From Shewanella abyssi (lineage in GTDB: Bacteria > Pseudomonadota > Gammaproteobacteria > Enterobacterales > Shewanellaceae), in contig NZ_JAKIKR010000018.1 of the NCBI RefSeq assembly GCF_023284025.1, positions 1 to 64,000 of the forward strand: a DNA stretch of 64,000 nt. Direction: 5' to 3'. How positions within the stretch are numbered: the stretch's first letter is position 1; every line of letters begins with the position of its first letter. A program made the translations under genes and the position numbers. Under the pieces are notes generated by a model. It saw only the letters and a list, made by a program, of their open reading frames with translations, ran no database searches and was not told where the DNA came from. This document shows, in pieces, positions 43,685 to 53,697 of the stretch.

Positions 43685-44677
43685 CTAACGGGTCATCTTC
43701 TTCACAAATACCACCACGAATAGTGCAATGGTGAAGCTGCCGGTGAAGGCTTCGAAAGCGGCGATGGCGCGGGAAATTCCTATTGGGGTGAAGTCGCCAT
43801 AACCGAGGGTGGTAAAGGTCACTACCGAGTAATAAATACAGTTGAGAAAAGTCATTAAGTTACTCGTAAAGCTATTGTTTAAATTAAACTGATGTATCTC
43901 TCCGTCGAAGTTCAATCCAGTGAAAAAATACAGAATAGCGCTAAATAGGATCAATACCAGCGAAAACCCAATGACCCTTAAAGGCGCTTCGCCATAGCCG
44001 CAAAATAGGTCAATGCTTTTAGATAAAAACCTTTTGAAACAACGTTTAGGCATTTGCTGGCGACGCATGGTGAGCTCTTTTCGAATGTAATCACCAGACA
44101 TGGCAAATAAGCCCTCATGCTCTGCAGCTTTACGCAGATCACGATAGATCTCCTCAGCTTGTTCAAAGTAGTCCATAGCTTTTTCTTTGTTGCCATTTTT
44201 TTCGGCCATTTTAGCCAGCTTCTCTTGGCGTAATACCTTGCCTGCTCGCATATTCTCTATCTTAGCCCCCCCCCATTTTATGCCGAGCAAGTTACAGCCA
44301 CTAAGGTTAGCGCAATGCAGATTGGCTTCACGTAAGTCGGCTTTCATTAAGCTAGCATTGCAGAAGTTGATGTTGAACAGATGGCCGCCGCTTAAATCGG
44401 CGCGATACAGCTCGGCGTTGCTAAAGTCATAGCCGACTTTTTGATGGTGACGAACCAAGTCGATTCCGGCGAGTTTTGCATGGTTGAGGCTAATGCCTCT
44501 CAATTGGCCACCGCCCCTAGCGTACGCTTCAAGTTGCTGAATATCTTCCGCTCTATCTTTAATAAACTTAGGATCATGCCAGTAGCATAGGCCAGAGTCG
44601 CCTGCAGCCTCGTGGCAAGTGTGGGCATTGTCTTCATGATAGCGACATGTCTGCGCTTGGTCGTGTGAGGGCTGCAT
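43685..44677 (-). CDS. Pentapeptide-repeat protein with a two-segment K+ channel pore
   Basis: A 330-residue protein. Its N-terminus has a Cys/His-rich patch (CRYHEDNAHTCHEAAGDSGLCYWHD). Pentapeptide-type repeats follow at about 58-135 (LRGISLNHAKLAGIDL, then DLSGGHLFNINFCNASLMKADL). A helical TPR-like stretch is at about 150-185. Two membrane segments (about 232-252 and 305-326) flank a pore loop with the K+ selectivity filter TTLGYGDF (near 290). It is therefore an inner-membrane ion channel of the Ion_trans_2 type with a cytoplasmic pentapeptide-repeat sensor. The gating stimulus is unknown. Confidence 0.85.
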   Translation of the reverse strand: MQPSHDQAQTCRYHEDNAHTCHEAAGDSGLCYWHDPKFIKDRAEDIQQLEAYARGGGQLRGISLNHAKLAGIDLVRHHQKVGYDFSNAELYRADLSGGHLFNINFCNASLMKADLREANLHCANLSGCNLLGIKWGGAKIENMRAGKVLRQEKLAKMAEKNGNKEKAMDYFEQAEEIYRDLRKAAEHEGLFAMSGDYIRKELTMRRQQMPKRCFKRFLSKSIDLFCGYGEAPLRVIGFSLVLILFSAILYFFTGLNFDGEIHQFNLNNSFTSNLMTFLNCIYYSVVTFTTLGYGDFTPIGISRAIAAFEAFTGSFTIALFVVVFVKKMTR

Positions 44678-45035
44678 TACTTGATTAACACCTCAGTGCT
44701 GAATAATCTTTTTAGTATAGTAATGGCATTGTCAGTTTGCAGATTTTGAGTGGGTGTGGTTGTCCGAATTCAAATAGATTTTCAGTGGTCGATGGGCCAA
44801 AAGTAAATGACACTGCAGTCGATGGGATGGGTTAAGGCTAAACAAAAGTGACTTTTTAACGCTTAAGCTAATATTGTTGAGCAAAATTGCTGTTTTGATC
44901 GGTTTTGCAGCTAGGCTTCAATCCATGCATGGGTTAAAATAGCGGGTTATCGAATTGAATATGTTTAAGACAATGGCGCAGGTGTTTATCTGCGGCTTGC
45001 TAGCGTCAATAAACCCATTAAAAGTTGATTAAATC
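44678..45035. other. Divergent intergenic region upstream of prfB
   Basis: About 360 bases without a gene. It separates the channel gene (minus) from prfB-lysS (plus) and must hold both promoters. recJ, the upstream neighbour of prfB in enteric bacteria, is absent. No strong motif was found. Confidence 0.5.
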
Positions 45036-46134
45036 ATGTTTGAAGTAAATCCAGTTAAGTTCAAAATCAAGGAGCTCGCTGACCGTACCGACCTTCTTCG
45101 GGGGTATCTTTGACTACGATGCCAAGAGTGAGCGTCTAGAAGAAGTTAGCCGAGAGCTTGAGAGTGCAGAAGTTTGGAACAATCCAGAAAATGCCCAAGC
45201 GCTAGGTAAAGAGCGTGCGGGGCTTGAAGTAATCGTCAAAACTATCGACGATATGGATAGCGGTCTTGAAGATATTCAAGGATTAGTTGAGCTTGCCATT
45301 GAAGAGGATGACGAAGAAACCTTCAATGATGCCAGTACTGAATTAGATGATCTTGAGAAACGGTTAGCGGAACTCGAATTCCGCCGCATGTTCTCTGGGC
45401 CACATGATATAGCAAACAGTTACTTAGATATTCAGTCAGGTTCTGGCGGAACCGAAGCGCAGGATTGGGCCAATATGGTGCTGCGTATGTTCTTGCGTTG
45501 GGGCGATGCTCACGACTATAAACCTGAACTGATTGAAGTGACCGATGGTGATGTGGCCGGTATTAAAGGCGCCACCATTAAGTTTACCGGTGAGTATGCC
45601 TTTGGCTCGTTACGTACCGAGACTGGCGTACACCGCTTAGTGCGTAAGTCACCTTTTGATTCATCGGGTAAGCGTCACACCTCTTTCTGTTCGGTATTTG
45701 TCTACCCAGAGCTTGATGATTCGATTGAGATTGATATTAATCCATCGGATCTCAGAATTGATACCTACCGCGCTTCGGGTGCGGGTGGTCAGCACGTGAA
45801 TAAGACCGAATCTGCGATTCGTATCACTCATGTGCCAACCAACACTGTGGTGCAGTGCCAGAATGATCGTTCGCAGCATAAGAACCGTGACGCTGCGATG
45901 AAACAGTTAAAAGCGAAATTGTATGAGCTAGAAATGCTTAAACAAAACGCTGATAAGCAAGCCGCCGAAGATGCCAAATCAGATATTGGTTGGGGCAGCC
46001 AGATCCGTTCATACGTGCTCGATGATTCGCGTATTAAAGATCTGCGTACCGGGGTTGAAAACCGAAATACCCAGAGCGTTTTAGATGGCGATCTGGACAA
46101 GTTTATAGAAGCTAGCCTTAAATCTGGCCTTTAA
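45036..46134 (+). CDS. prfB: Peptide chain release factor 2, with programmed +1 frameshift
   Basis: Recognises UGA and UAA stop codons and triggers peptide release. The gene is read in two frames: 25 codons from the ATG at 45036 ([10 protein letters not shown] onwards) to an in-frame TGA at 45111-45113, then a +1 shift at CTT-TGA-C to continue as DYDAKSERL, giving 365 residues. The stimulatory Shine-Dalgarno-like run CGGGGG and the slippery CTT keep the canonical spacing. The SPF anticodon-mimic appears within [14 protein letters not shown] and the catalytic GGQ in GAGGQHVN (about 248-255). It autoregulates through termination efficiency at its own UGA. lysS follows after 12 bases. Confidence 0.97.
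45098..45114 (+). promoter_or_regulatory. Programmed +1 frameshift site of prfB
   Basis: Contains the G-rich anti-SD pairing run, then TATCTT, TGA and C. The first base of the usual AGGGGG is C here; the rest is as in E. coli. Confidence 0.95.
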
Positions 46135-46146
46135 CGAGAGAAGAAG

Positions 46147-47649
46147 ATGACTGAACAAACCCAAGATGAGAACAAGTTAATTGCAGAACGCCGTGCCAAG
46201 TTAGATCACATTCGCGCCAACTGCCCTGCAAACGGTCACCCGAACAACTTCGATCGAAAACACAAGGCTGCCGATATTCAAACGGAATATGGTCACTTCA
46301 CTAAAGAAGAGCTCGAAGGCATGGATATCCAGCGTTCAATTGCTGGCCGTGTCATGGCTAAGCGTGGCCCATTCTTGGTGATCCAAGATGTGTCTGGCCG
46401 CATCCAAGCCTATGCCGGCAAAGATGTTCAAAAAGATCTTAAAGCGACTTTCCACGGTCTAGACATCGGTGACATCATAGGTGTCACCGGTAAGCTACAC
46501 CTTTCTGGTAAAGGCGATCTTTACGTGAACATGGAACAGTACCAGTTGCTGACTAAGGCACTGCGTCCACTGCCTGAGAAGTTCCACGGACTATCAGATC
46601 AAGAAACACGTTACCGCCAACGCTACGTAGACTTAATCGTTAACGAAGAGTCGCGCAATGCCTTCATTATGCGCTCTAAAGTGGTTTCTTCTATCCGTAA
46701 CTTCATGATTAAAAAAGAGTTCATGGAAGTAGAAACACCAATGATGCACAGCATTCCTGGTGGCGCTACAGCACGCCCATTTGAGACTCACCATAATGCA
46801 CTCGATATGGCGATGTATCTACGTGTCGCACCTGAGCTATACCTTAAGCGTTTAGTGGTAGGTGGTTTTGAGCGCGTATTCGAAGTTAACCGTAACTTCC
46901 GTAACGAAGGTTTGTCTCCTCGTCATAACCCAGAATTCACCATGATGGAATTCTATATGGCGTACGCAGATTTCAACGATCTGATGGATCTTACTGAAGA
47001 GATGCTAAGTTCAATCGCAACTGAACTTTGTGGTTCAACGCAGCTTCCATATGGTGAGCATACTGTTGATTTCGGTGGCCCATATGCTCGTTTAAGCATG
47101 TTGGATGCTATCAAGAAGTACAACCCAGACAACGAAACGATCCAGTCTATGACTTACGAAGAAGTTAAAGACCTTGAGTTTATGCGTAACTTGGCGAAGA
47201 GCCTAGGCATGACAATCGAGAAGTTCTGGACTTGTGGTCAACTACTTGAAGAGATCTTTGGTGAAACGGCAGAAACTCAGTTGATGCAACCGACGTTCAT
47301 TACTGGTTACCCAGCTGACATTTCACCACTTGCACGTCGTAACGATGACAACCATTTCATCACCGACCGTTTTGAGTTCTTTATCGGTGGCCGTGAAGTG
47401 GCTAACGGTTTCTCTGAGCTTAACGATGCAGAAGATCAAGACAAGCGCTTTAAAGCGCAAGTTGATGCTAAAGACGCCGGTGATGATGAAGCGATGTTCT
47501 ACGACGCTGATTATATTCGCGCACTAGAGCACGGCCTACCGCCAACAGCGGGTCAAGGTATCGGTATCGACCGTTTGGTCATGCTATTTACCAACACGCA
47601 CACGATTCGTGACGTGATCTTATTCCCAGCGATGCGCCCTGAAAGTTAA
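46147..47649 (+). CDS. lysS: Lysyl-tRNA synthetase (class II)
   Basis: Charges tRNA-Lys with lysine. The 500 residues match LysS of E. coli (505). The N-terminal OB-fold (about 60-170) is followed by the class II core: motif 2 [20 protein letters not shown] (about 240-260) and motif 3 near the C-terminus ([11 protein letters not shown]). It starts 12 bases after prfB, preceded by GAGAAGAAG, and is cotranscribed with it, an arrangement conserved in gammaproteobacteria. A strong terminator follows. Confidence 0.98.
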   Translation: MTEQTQDENKLIAERRAKLDHIRANCPANGHPNNFDRKHKAADIQTEYGHFTKEELEGMDIQRSIAGRVMAKRGPFLVIQDVSGRIQAYAGKDVQKDLKATFHGLDIGDIIGVTGKLHLSGKGDLYVNMEQYQLLTKALRPLPEKFHGLSDQETRYRQRYVDLIVNEESRNAFIMRSKVVSSIRNFMIKKEFMEVETPMMHSIPGGATARPFETHHNALDMAMYLRVAPELYLKRLVVGGFERVFEVNRNFRNEGLSPRHNPEFTMMEFYMAYADFNDLMDLTEEMLSSIATELCGSTQLPYGEHTVDFGGPYARLSMLDAIKKYNPDNETIQSMTYEEVKDLEFMRNLAKSLGMTIEKFWTCGQLLEEIFGETAETQLMQPTFITGYPADISPLARRNDDNHFITDRFEFFIGGREVANGFSELNDAEDQDKRFKAQVDAKDAGDDEAMFYDADYIRALEHGLPPTAGQGIGIDRLVMLFTNTHTIRDVILFPAMRPES

Positions 47650-48001
47650 TCGTTAAGTAACAGGGTGAGTCGCTAAGCCATTTGCTAAGTGAGTCAGCCG
47701 AGATTAGAAAGCAGTTAAGCGTCAGCTTAGCTGCTTTTTTTATGGCTGTTTTATTCATTTTCATTTGATGATGACTTGACCGATGAAATATCGTCTCTAG
47801 CTAGAAAGGCTGCATTACCTCCCAGAAAGTAAGCCTAAAAGGGCATTGTGACGGACAAAATATGGCTGGCTATTTCCACTGGGTTCAACATTTCAGTCAA
47901 CAAATATTTGCTCATTATTAGGGCGCGATGTTTCAGTGTTTCCTACAATGAGTAGTTAGCTTCTATAGTGAATTATTACCCATTGATTTAGGAGAAAAGC
48001 A
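47650..48001. other. Intergenic region after lysS
   Basis: Contains the lysS terminator (47708-47741) and the promoter region of the NTF2-like gene. No other gene or motif is seen. Confidence 0.5.
47708..47741 (+). terminator. Terminator of the prfB-lysS operon
   Basis: GCAGTTAAGC pairs with GCTTAGCTGC, one G-T pair, around a 4-base loop, followed by a T-run. Confidence 0.85.
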
Positions 48002-48361
48002 ATGAACTTAGCTGACATAGTACAACGTGGTTGGGACGCTGTTGGGAATGGAAATTTCGATCTGTTAGTTGCTGATTACGTAGATGAAATGACGTTTATC
48101 ATGCCGGGTCAAACTGATATTTTGAGTGGTAGACAGCAGTTTCGAACTGCATTAGAGGGTCTTGCAGGGATCCTTCCGCCAGGTTTTGAAATCACAGCGC
48201 TGCGACAGATTGAAGGGGAAGCTGAGGTTGTCTCGATCGTCGAGTGGAAATCCGATAAGATCACTGCCTCGCAATTGTCAGTCCTGTTTAGATTTGAAGA
48301 CAACAAAATTTATGAGGAGCGTTGGTTCGTAGATACTGAGCAATGGAAAAGTGCTTTTTAA
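48002..48361 (+). CDS. SnoaL/NTF2-like protein
   Basis: A 119-residue single-domain protein of the NTF2-like superfamily. The N-terminal helix MNLADIVQRGWDAVGNGNFDLLVADYVDEMTFIMPG is followed by a curved sheet with SVLFRFEDNKIYEERWFVDTEQW at the C-terminus, the usual SnoaL-like layout. Members include isomerases, hydrolases and binding proteins; no catalytic Asp-His pair is diagnostic here. GGAG lies 8 bases before the ATG. It stands alone. Confidence 0.7.
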   Translation: MNLADIVQRGWDAVGNGNFDLLVADYVDEMTFIMPGQTDILSGRQQFRTALEGLAGILPPGFEITALRQIEGEAEVVSIVEWKSDKITASQLSVLFRFEDNKIYEERWFVDTEQWKSAF

Positions 48362-48755
48362 CTCAACAGAGTTCCTCTATGGGTTAATGTTGCTCTAAGT
48401 TGCTGTTAATTAGTTACTTGCTACCAGCTCTGCAGCTTGGCTAAAGTGATCTTATCTGACTGCTGTGTTTACAGCTCTTTTGGCACCGTTAAGTGTCCAC
48501 CCATTCAAGAAAGTGGCCGCTGTTGTAACTAATGAATCCAGCACTTCGGGCATGACTTGAGTCTATTGTCGACAGTAAACCGACTAAAGAGCAACCATCA
48601 TGATCTCTTGGTAAAACCATACACAGTATAAATTAGCCATTTAGGTTATTGTTTTGCCTAGATGTTGTCGTTTATTCTGATTCGGTAGCGCGTCAATCGA
48701 CGCGAATAAATTGACTAGACTAGATGTTTGCGGTTGGTCTTAATTAAGGATGATT
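48362..48755. other. Intergenic region upstream of the small secreted peptide gene
   Basis: About 390 bases without a gene. A GC-rich perfect hairpin (CGCGTC-aatc-GACGCG) lies at about 48689-48704, around 55 bases before the next start codon and without a T-run, so it may lie in the 5' untranslated region of that gene. Confidence 0.45.
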
Positions 48756-48923
48756 ATGAAAGCTAAAATACTAGCACTACTGACAACACTATCTCTAGGT
48801 GTAGGACTTGTTGCAGCGGTAAATGCCAATCCTATGCAAGATGAGCAGCGCTACTGCGCCGCCAATCCAGTTGATTGCTATTGCGAGTACCGCGGTGGTG
48901 CTAAGGTGTGCTTTATTAAATAA
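48756..48923 (+). CDS. Small Cys-rich secreted peptide
   Basis: A 55-codon gene starting MKAKILALLTTLSLGVGLVA with a probable signal peptide cleaved near VNA-NP. The mature part of about 30 residues, ending YCAANPVDCYCEYRGGAKVC, has four cysteines. TAAGGA lies 5 bases before the ATG, and a perfect terminator follows 22 bases after the stop, so this is a complete small transcription unit. A preceding stem-loop at about 48689 adds to that. No known family; a periplasmic or exported disulfide-bonded peptide is likely. Confidence 0.7.
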   Translation: MKAKILALLTTLSLGVGLVAAVNANPMQDEQRYCAANPVDCYCEYRGGAKVCFIK

Positions 48924-48945
48924 TTTGACGGGTTATTTAAATATG

Positions 48946-48971
48946 AAAACCAGCCGCAAGGCTGGTTTTTA
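48946..48971 (+). terminator. Terminator of the small secreted peptide gene
   Basis: AAAACCAGCC and its exact complement around GCAA, followed by Ts. Confidence 0.88.
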
Positions 48972-49138
48972 TGTTTAGGTCTTGGTTATACCAAATGTAC
49001 TGTGGGATATAATCGAGCGAAGCCTGATCGGTTAGCGGTAACTTGATTGCTTCTCTTGCAGCGCTGCGAATTTGAGTGCCATCATGTAAGGTCTATTTTT
49101 GCACGCTTTTGTTGGTATACGCAGCAGATAACACTGGG

Positions 49139-50242
49139 CTATTTTCCTGTATAACGAATGCGATAAATGGCATTGGCTGCATCATCTGATACCAGTAAAG
49201 AACCGTCATTAAGAGTCAGCACTGCTGCCGGACGACCCCAACTTTTCTCCCCTTGTAACCAACCCGATGCAAAGACCTCTGAACTGACAACATTGTTGCC
49301 ATCGAGTTTGACGCTAACCACTCGATAGCCGACTTTGTTGCTGCGGTTCCAAGAGCCATGTTCAGCGATAAAGATATTATTCTGGTAGCGTTTGGGAAAT
49401 TGTTGTCCTTGATAGAACTCCATCCCGAGCGCGGCGACATGAGCGCCTAAATTAAGCGCGGCTGGTCGGTTTTTAATACTATCGGCTTTGTGGCCAAACT
49501 CAGGATCGACAATGTCGGCATTATGAATATAGGGGAAACCAAAATGCTGCCCAGCTGTTGATAGGTGATTAAGCTCATCATCAGGCAAGTCATCGCCCAT
49601 CATGTCACGGCCATTATCGGTAAACCATAAATCGCCAGTCACTGGATGAAAATCAAAACCGACACTGTTACGTACGCCAGTGGCAACTGTGGTGGCTTGC
49701 TTAGTGTCTATATTGAGTTTAATGATGCTAGCAAATGGCGCTTTACTCTCACAAACATTACAAGGGGCGCCTACTGGAATATAGAGCAAGCCATCTGGAC
49801 CAAAGCGAATAAACTTCCAACCATGGTGTGATTTGTTAGGTAGCTTGTCGTAAACCAGTTCAGGTTCAGGAATTGTGGGTAGCGCAGCTTCAATATCAGG
49901 GTAGCGCCAAATTTTATCGACCTCAGCCACATACAAATCACCTCGATGAAAGGCGATGCCTGATGGCAAGAAGAGGTCACTGGCGATCTCAATAATAGCA
50001 TCGGCTTGGTAGTCATTATTACTATCAATGACAGCATGTACTTTCCCGGCCTTACGGCTGCCGACAAACAGTGTGCCTTTGTCGCCTAACGCCATCTGCC
50101 TAGCGTTGTCGACATTCTCTGCATAAATGGAGATTTCAAAGCCTTCGGGAAGTGCAATGTTGTCGATGGGTAGGGCTGCATATGCCATTGAAGGCAACAA
50201 TAAACTGATTGAAATTGTGCCTATTTTTAGCACTAGTGTCAT
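49139..50242 (-). CDS. PQQ-dependent sugar (sorbosone-type) dehydrogenase
   Basis: A 367-residue secreted six-bladed beta-propeller of the soluble glucose/sorbosone dehydrogenase family. The signal peptide is MTLVLKIGTISISLLLPSMAYA. Typical blocks: LPEGFEISIYAENVDNARQMALGDKGTLFVG, SGIAFHRGDLYVAEVDKIWRY, SHHGWKFIRFGPDGLLYIPVGAPCN, RNSVGFDFHPVTGDLWFTDNGRD and FIAEHGSWNRS, including the His and Arg residues used for PQQ contact. A Cys pair (PCNVC) is unusual. AAGG abuts the annotated ATG; the GTG at codon 4 (50233) has better spacing and may be the true start. No PQQ synthesis genes are in this window. Confidence 0.85.
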   Translation of the reverse strand: MTLVLKIGTISISLLLPSMAYAALPIDNIALPEGFEISIYAENVDNARQMALGDKGTLFVGSRKAGKVHAVIDSNNDYQADAIIEIASDLFLPSGIAFHRGDLYVAEVDKIWRYPDIEAALPTIPEPELVYDKLPNKSHHGWKFIRFGPDGLLYIPVGAPCNVCESKAPFASIIKLNIDTKQATTVATGVRNSVGFDFHPVTGDLWFTDNGRDMMGDDLPDDELNHLSTAGQHFGFPYIHNADIVDPEFGHKADSIKNRPAALNLGAHVAALGMEFYQGQQFPKRYQNNIFIAEHGSWNRSNKVGYRVVSVKLDGNNVVSSEVFASGWLQGEKSWGRPAAVLTLNDGSLLVSDDAANAIYRIRYTGK

Positions 50243-50515
50243 CCTTGTTGTTTGCTTAACCTATAGTAAGGCTAAGTTGCAGGCGATGGAAAGCATGTTC
50301 GTCACTTTTAGAACAAATTATCAGCAGCTTGACGGTAGTAAGATGCTGTCGAGTATTGGGCGTTATAAACGCCTTAGGGCTAAAAACCAGTTTAAGGTTA
50401 AATAAATATTTTTTTGACTGTAAATATTTGCCCTTACAGGATATTGTGGCAAGTTATAGGTTAGTGACTTTTTGTAGTCAGGTAGTTCGTTCGCATTAAT
50501 TGGATGGAGTGTTGA

Positions 50516-53056
50516 ATGATAGCGATAGAGATCTCTACGACTCAGCAAGCTCAATGGCGCAAGTCTATTGATATGCTGGCGCGTATTTCTGGTTGTGGAG
50601 TCGGTCTATTAAAGGTTAATCAAGATGAGTGCCTAGTGCCTTTTTCGGCGGCGGGTATTAGTCTTGAAAACTTAGAAAATCTCTGTCAAGTTTGTGCTGA
50701 TTCTGGGCTCAATCACGCGCCGTCAACATCTTCCTTTTCTAGCGCGGCTTCGACCGTTAGAACGGCAGCCAACGATAGATTATTTGAATTAGGTTTAAGC
50801 TGCTGCGTGGCAATCCATTGGCCTTCCCAAGCTCTGTTCGGTTACCTATGCCTTACGACACTAACAAAGCAAACTCCCCCACTCAATAAAGCCGACTTAA
50901 GACTGTTATTAAAGCAATGCGCCGATAGTTTCGAGCTCGATCTGATTAGTCTCTATCGCCATTATCGCAACAGCATTCAACGAGAAAATGACGCTAAAAT
51001 AGATACAACAACGGTGACTCTGCAACAATTCATCGATTCGATGAAAGAGCATGTATGGATGAAAGATCCCCAAGGGCGCTATGTTGTTGTCAATCGCAGT
51101 GTTGAAATCGCTTGGGATAAATCAGCTGAGCAGCTCCTCAATCACACCGACGAAGAGCTATTTACCCCTCAATTAGCCAAACAATTTGTTGATGGTGATA
51201 AAGAGTCAATTACCAAAGGTGTACAAGTGACGGCCGGCGAGTGTAGAGGGTTGGATATTGACAGTGTAGAGTCATGGTTAGAAACCACTAAAGTGCCCGT
51301 GGTGAGTGATGTGGGAGAGTTAGCTGGCATCATTGGTATTTCTCGTAATATCTCCTCCCATAAGGCGGCGCAAGATCAGTTAGAGCTAGCTGCCCGTGTG
51401 TTTGAAAACTCGGTGGAAGGAGTATTGATAACGGATGTTGATGGCAACATTATCGATGCTCATGGGGCATATACCCATATTACTGGATTTGAGAAAAGCG
51501 AGTTGCTCGGTCAAAACCCGAGAATATTTAATTCTGGACGCCATGACAAATCGTTCTTTCTCGCGCTGTGGCAATCGTTGTTAAACACAGGGAAATGGCA
51601 TGGCGAAATATGGAACCGTCGTAAAAACGGTGCCGTTTTTCCGCAATTATTAACGGTGAGTGCCGTTTATGGTGATGAACATCAAATTCGTTATTTCGTT
51701 GCTGTTTTTGCTGACTTGTCGACGCAGAAAAAGAACGAGGCGGAGCTAGCCCATTTAGCTTTTCATGATCCACTAACCAAACTCCCCAATCGCATGGCGG
51801 TGACTTCTCGCTTGGAGCAAGAGATAAGACTGGCCAATAGAAGTGAATACCAGCTTGGTGTGGTTTATATAGATGTGGACCTTTTTAAGCAGATTAATGA
51901 CAGCTACGGTCACCTTATGGGGGATGAGGTGTTGGTTGAACTTAGCCAGCGCTTTAGTCTCGTCTTAGGCAGCTTAGCAACCGTTGCGCGGCTGGGGGGA
52001 GATGAGTTTGCAGTGATACTGCCTAATATTGAAAGCAGCGACATGCTGTCGCTGAGGATCAGTAAACTGCAACAGGTTTTTGAAAAGCCTTTTTTACTTG
52101 GTGATAATGCATCTGTGCGCTTAACAGCCAGTATGGGGGTGGCTATTTATCCTCAAGACGGTCGTGATTCCAGTACGTTATTGGTCAATGCTGATGCTGC
52201 TATGCATAGAGCGAAGCAAGATGGACGTAATAACTACGCTTTTTACACTCAATCATTAACATATGAGTCAGTTGCACATCTTAAATTGCAAAGCGCGCTA
52301 CATGACGCGCTGTCGCTTGGGGCACTGTATTTGGTTTATCAGCCTAAGGTTGATTGTTGCAGTCAGCAGTTAAGCGGCTTTGAAGCGCTGTTGCGTTGGG
52401 ACGACCCAATATTAGGCCCAATATCTCCGGCGATATTTATTCCCGTTGCTGAAAAAATAGGTTTAATCCAAGAGATTGGTCGTTGGGTATTACAACAAGC
52501 GTGTGAGCAAGGGGTGAGATGGCTCGCTGAAGGCAAAGATTTTGTGCGTATTGCCGTCAACGTCGCGGGGCCGCAGTTACAGCGACGTAATTTTGTCAAT
52601 GAAGTCGCAGAAGTGCTCAAAGCAACGGGTTTACCGGCAAATAGATTGGAGCTTGAAGTCACCGAAAGTTGCATGATGTCCGATCCCGAGTCCGTTGGAC
52701 GCGATCTGGTTAAGCTGGGGGAAATGGGAATAATGTTATCTATTGATGACTTTGGTACCGGCTACTCCTCTCTCAATTACCTCAAAAAGCTGCCGATCAA
52801 TAAACTGAAAATAGACCAAAGTTTTGTCAGGGATATCCCTGATGATGTCAATAATACTGCTATTGCCAAAGCGGTAATTGCACTGGGTCATTCACTTAAT
52901 TTAAAAGTGATTGCGGAAGGGGTTGAGACACTAGAACAGGCGAAGTTCCTGGCTGATAATGGCTGTGATGAAGCTCAGGGCTATCTGTTTAGTAAGCCAA
53001 AAGTGGCAGCAGAGCTTGAGCACTTTTTTGTAAAAAGCAGCTGTATCAACGACTAG
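50516..53056 (+). CDS. PAS-containing GGDEF/EAL hybrid protein
   Basis: An 846-residue c-di-GMP turnover protein without membrane segments. In order: a GAF-like domain (about 12-145); PAS 1 (about 165-280, MKEHVWMKDPQGRYVVVNRS); PAS 2 (about 290-405, VFENSVEGVLITDVDGNIIDAHGAYTHITGF); a GGDEF domain with intact RLGGDEF (near 493); and an EAL domain with FEALLRW (near 621), DDFGTGYSSLNYL and EGVETLEQA. Both domains have their catalytic signatures, so it could make or break c-di-GMP. There is no RxxD I-site before GGDEF. GGAG lies 6 bases before the ATG. The ligand of the GAF/PAS part is unknown. Confidence 0.93.
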   Translation: MIAIEISTTQQAQWRKSIDMLARISGCGVGLLKVNQDECLVPFSAAGISLENLENLCQVCADSGLNHAPSTSSFSSAASTVRTAANDRLFELGLSCCVAIHWPSQALFGYLCLTTLTKQTPPLNKADLRLLLKQCADSFELDLISLYRHYRNSIQRENDAKIDTTTVTLQQFIDSMKEHVWMKDPQGRYVVVNRSVEIAWDKSAEQLLNHTDEELFTPQLAKQFVDGDKESITKGVQVTAGECRGLDIDSVESWLETTKVPVVSDVGELAGIIGISRNISSHKAAQDQLELAARVFENSVEGVLITDVDGNIIDAHGAYTHITGFEKSELLGQNPRIFNSGRHDKSFFLALWQSLLNTGKWHGEIWNRRKNGAVFPQLLTVSAVYGDEHQIRYFVAVFADLSTQKKNEAELAHLAFHDPLTKLPNRMAVTSRLEQEIRLANRSEYQLGVVYIDVDLFKQINDSYGHLMGDEVLVELSQRFSLVLGSLATVARLGGDEFAVILPNIESSDMLSLRISKLQQVFEKPFLLGDNASVRLTASMGVAIYPQDGRDSSTLLVNADAAMHRAKQDGRNNYAFYTQSLTYESVAHLKLQSALHDALSLGALYLVYQPKVDCCSQQLSGFEALLRWDDPILGPISPAIFIPVAEKIGLIQEIGRWVLQQACEQGVRWLAEGKDFVRIAVNVAGPQLQRRNFVNEVAEVLKATGLPANRLELEVTESCMMSDPESVGRDLVKLGEMGIMLSIDDFGTGYSSLNYLKKLPINKLKIDQSFVRDIPDDVNNTAIAKAVIALGHSLNLKVIAEGVETLEQAKFLADNGCDEAQGYLFSKPKVAAELEHFFVKSSCIND

Positions 53057-53058
53057 TT

Positions 53059-53081
53059 TAGGCCGTTTTTTTAACGGCCTA
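53059..53081. repeat. Palindrome at the junction of two convergent genes
   Basis: TAGGCCGTT and its exact complement around five Ts. The right arm overlaps the rluE stop codon. It lacks a following T-run on the plus strand, so termination is possible but not assured. Confidence 0.6.
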
Positions 53082-53697
53082 GCACTGCATTAAAACCTGA
53101 CAGTGGAATGACGTCGCCAGCTTGCATAGTTGCGATGTCGATACCGCCAATTCTGACTCTAACCAACCTTAGTGTTGCAAAACCTACCGCCGCAGTCATC
53201 TTTCTAATCTGGCGGTTCTTACCTTCACATAAGGTGATAGACACCCAGCTTGTTGGACCGTGCCTTGGATCGCGGATCTTACGACCTCGCAAAGGTAACA
53301 GTGGTTCCTGCGTTAATTTGAATACTTTGCAGGGCAAGGTTTGATACTTCTCTCCATTCACTCCAATTTCAACACCGTTTTGTAGCGCTAAAACGGCCGC
53401 GGCAGAGATGTTGCCATCAAGCTGAACATAATACTCTTTTTCGATTTTTTTACTGCGGATCAAGTGACTCATCATGCCATCGGTCGTGAGTAGTAATAAC
53501 CCTTCGGAGTCGTGATCAAGCCGGCCGATAGCCATGGTTTTTTCGGGAAAATTAAATAGCTCAGCCAGCAGCTTCTTGTTTTTACGCGTTTCGGGCACAA
53601 ATTGGCTTAAAAAACCGTAGGGCTTAAAGATTTTAAAGTGCTGATGCTTGTCTGGCGCTGCTGTTAATTCTACTTTGTCTAGGGTGTTCGAGGGCAT
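53071..53697 (-). CDS. rluE: 23S rRNA pseudouridine synthase RluE-like
   Basis: An RsuA-family pseudouridine synthase of 208 residues, catalytic Asp61 in GRLDHDSEGLLLLT, followed by TSWVSITLCEGKNRQIRKMTAAVGFATLRLVR, which matches the RluE subgroup (E. coli RluE modifies U2457 of 23S rRNA). The N-terminal S4 domain is missing, as in RluE. It is convergent with the c-di-GMP gene, and their stops are 14 bases apart. Membership in the RluE subgroup rather than RluB or RluF is a judgement from length and the lack of S4. Confidence 0.88.
   Translation of the reverse strand: MPSNTLDKVELTAAPDKHQHFKIFKPYGFLSQFVPETRKNKKLLAELFNFPEKTMAIGRLDHDSEGLLLLTTDGMMSHLIRSKKIEKEYYVQLDGNISAAAVLALQNGVEIGVNGEKYQTLPCKVFKLTQEPLLPLRGRKIRDPRHGPTSWVSITLCEGKNRQIRKMTAAVGFATLRLVRVRIGGIDIATMQAGDVIPLSGFNAVLGR

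Noticed and set aside
48480..48600. Possible insertion-sequence end (aagtgtccac, aagtggccg words) in the gap before the small peptide gene
   Set aside because: No paired inverted end, no transposase remnant and no target duplication found.
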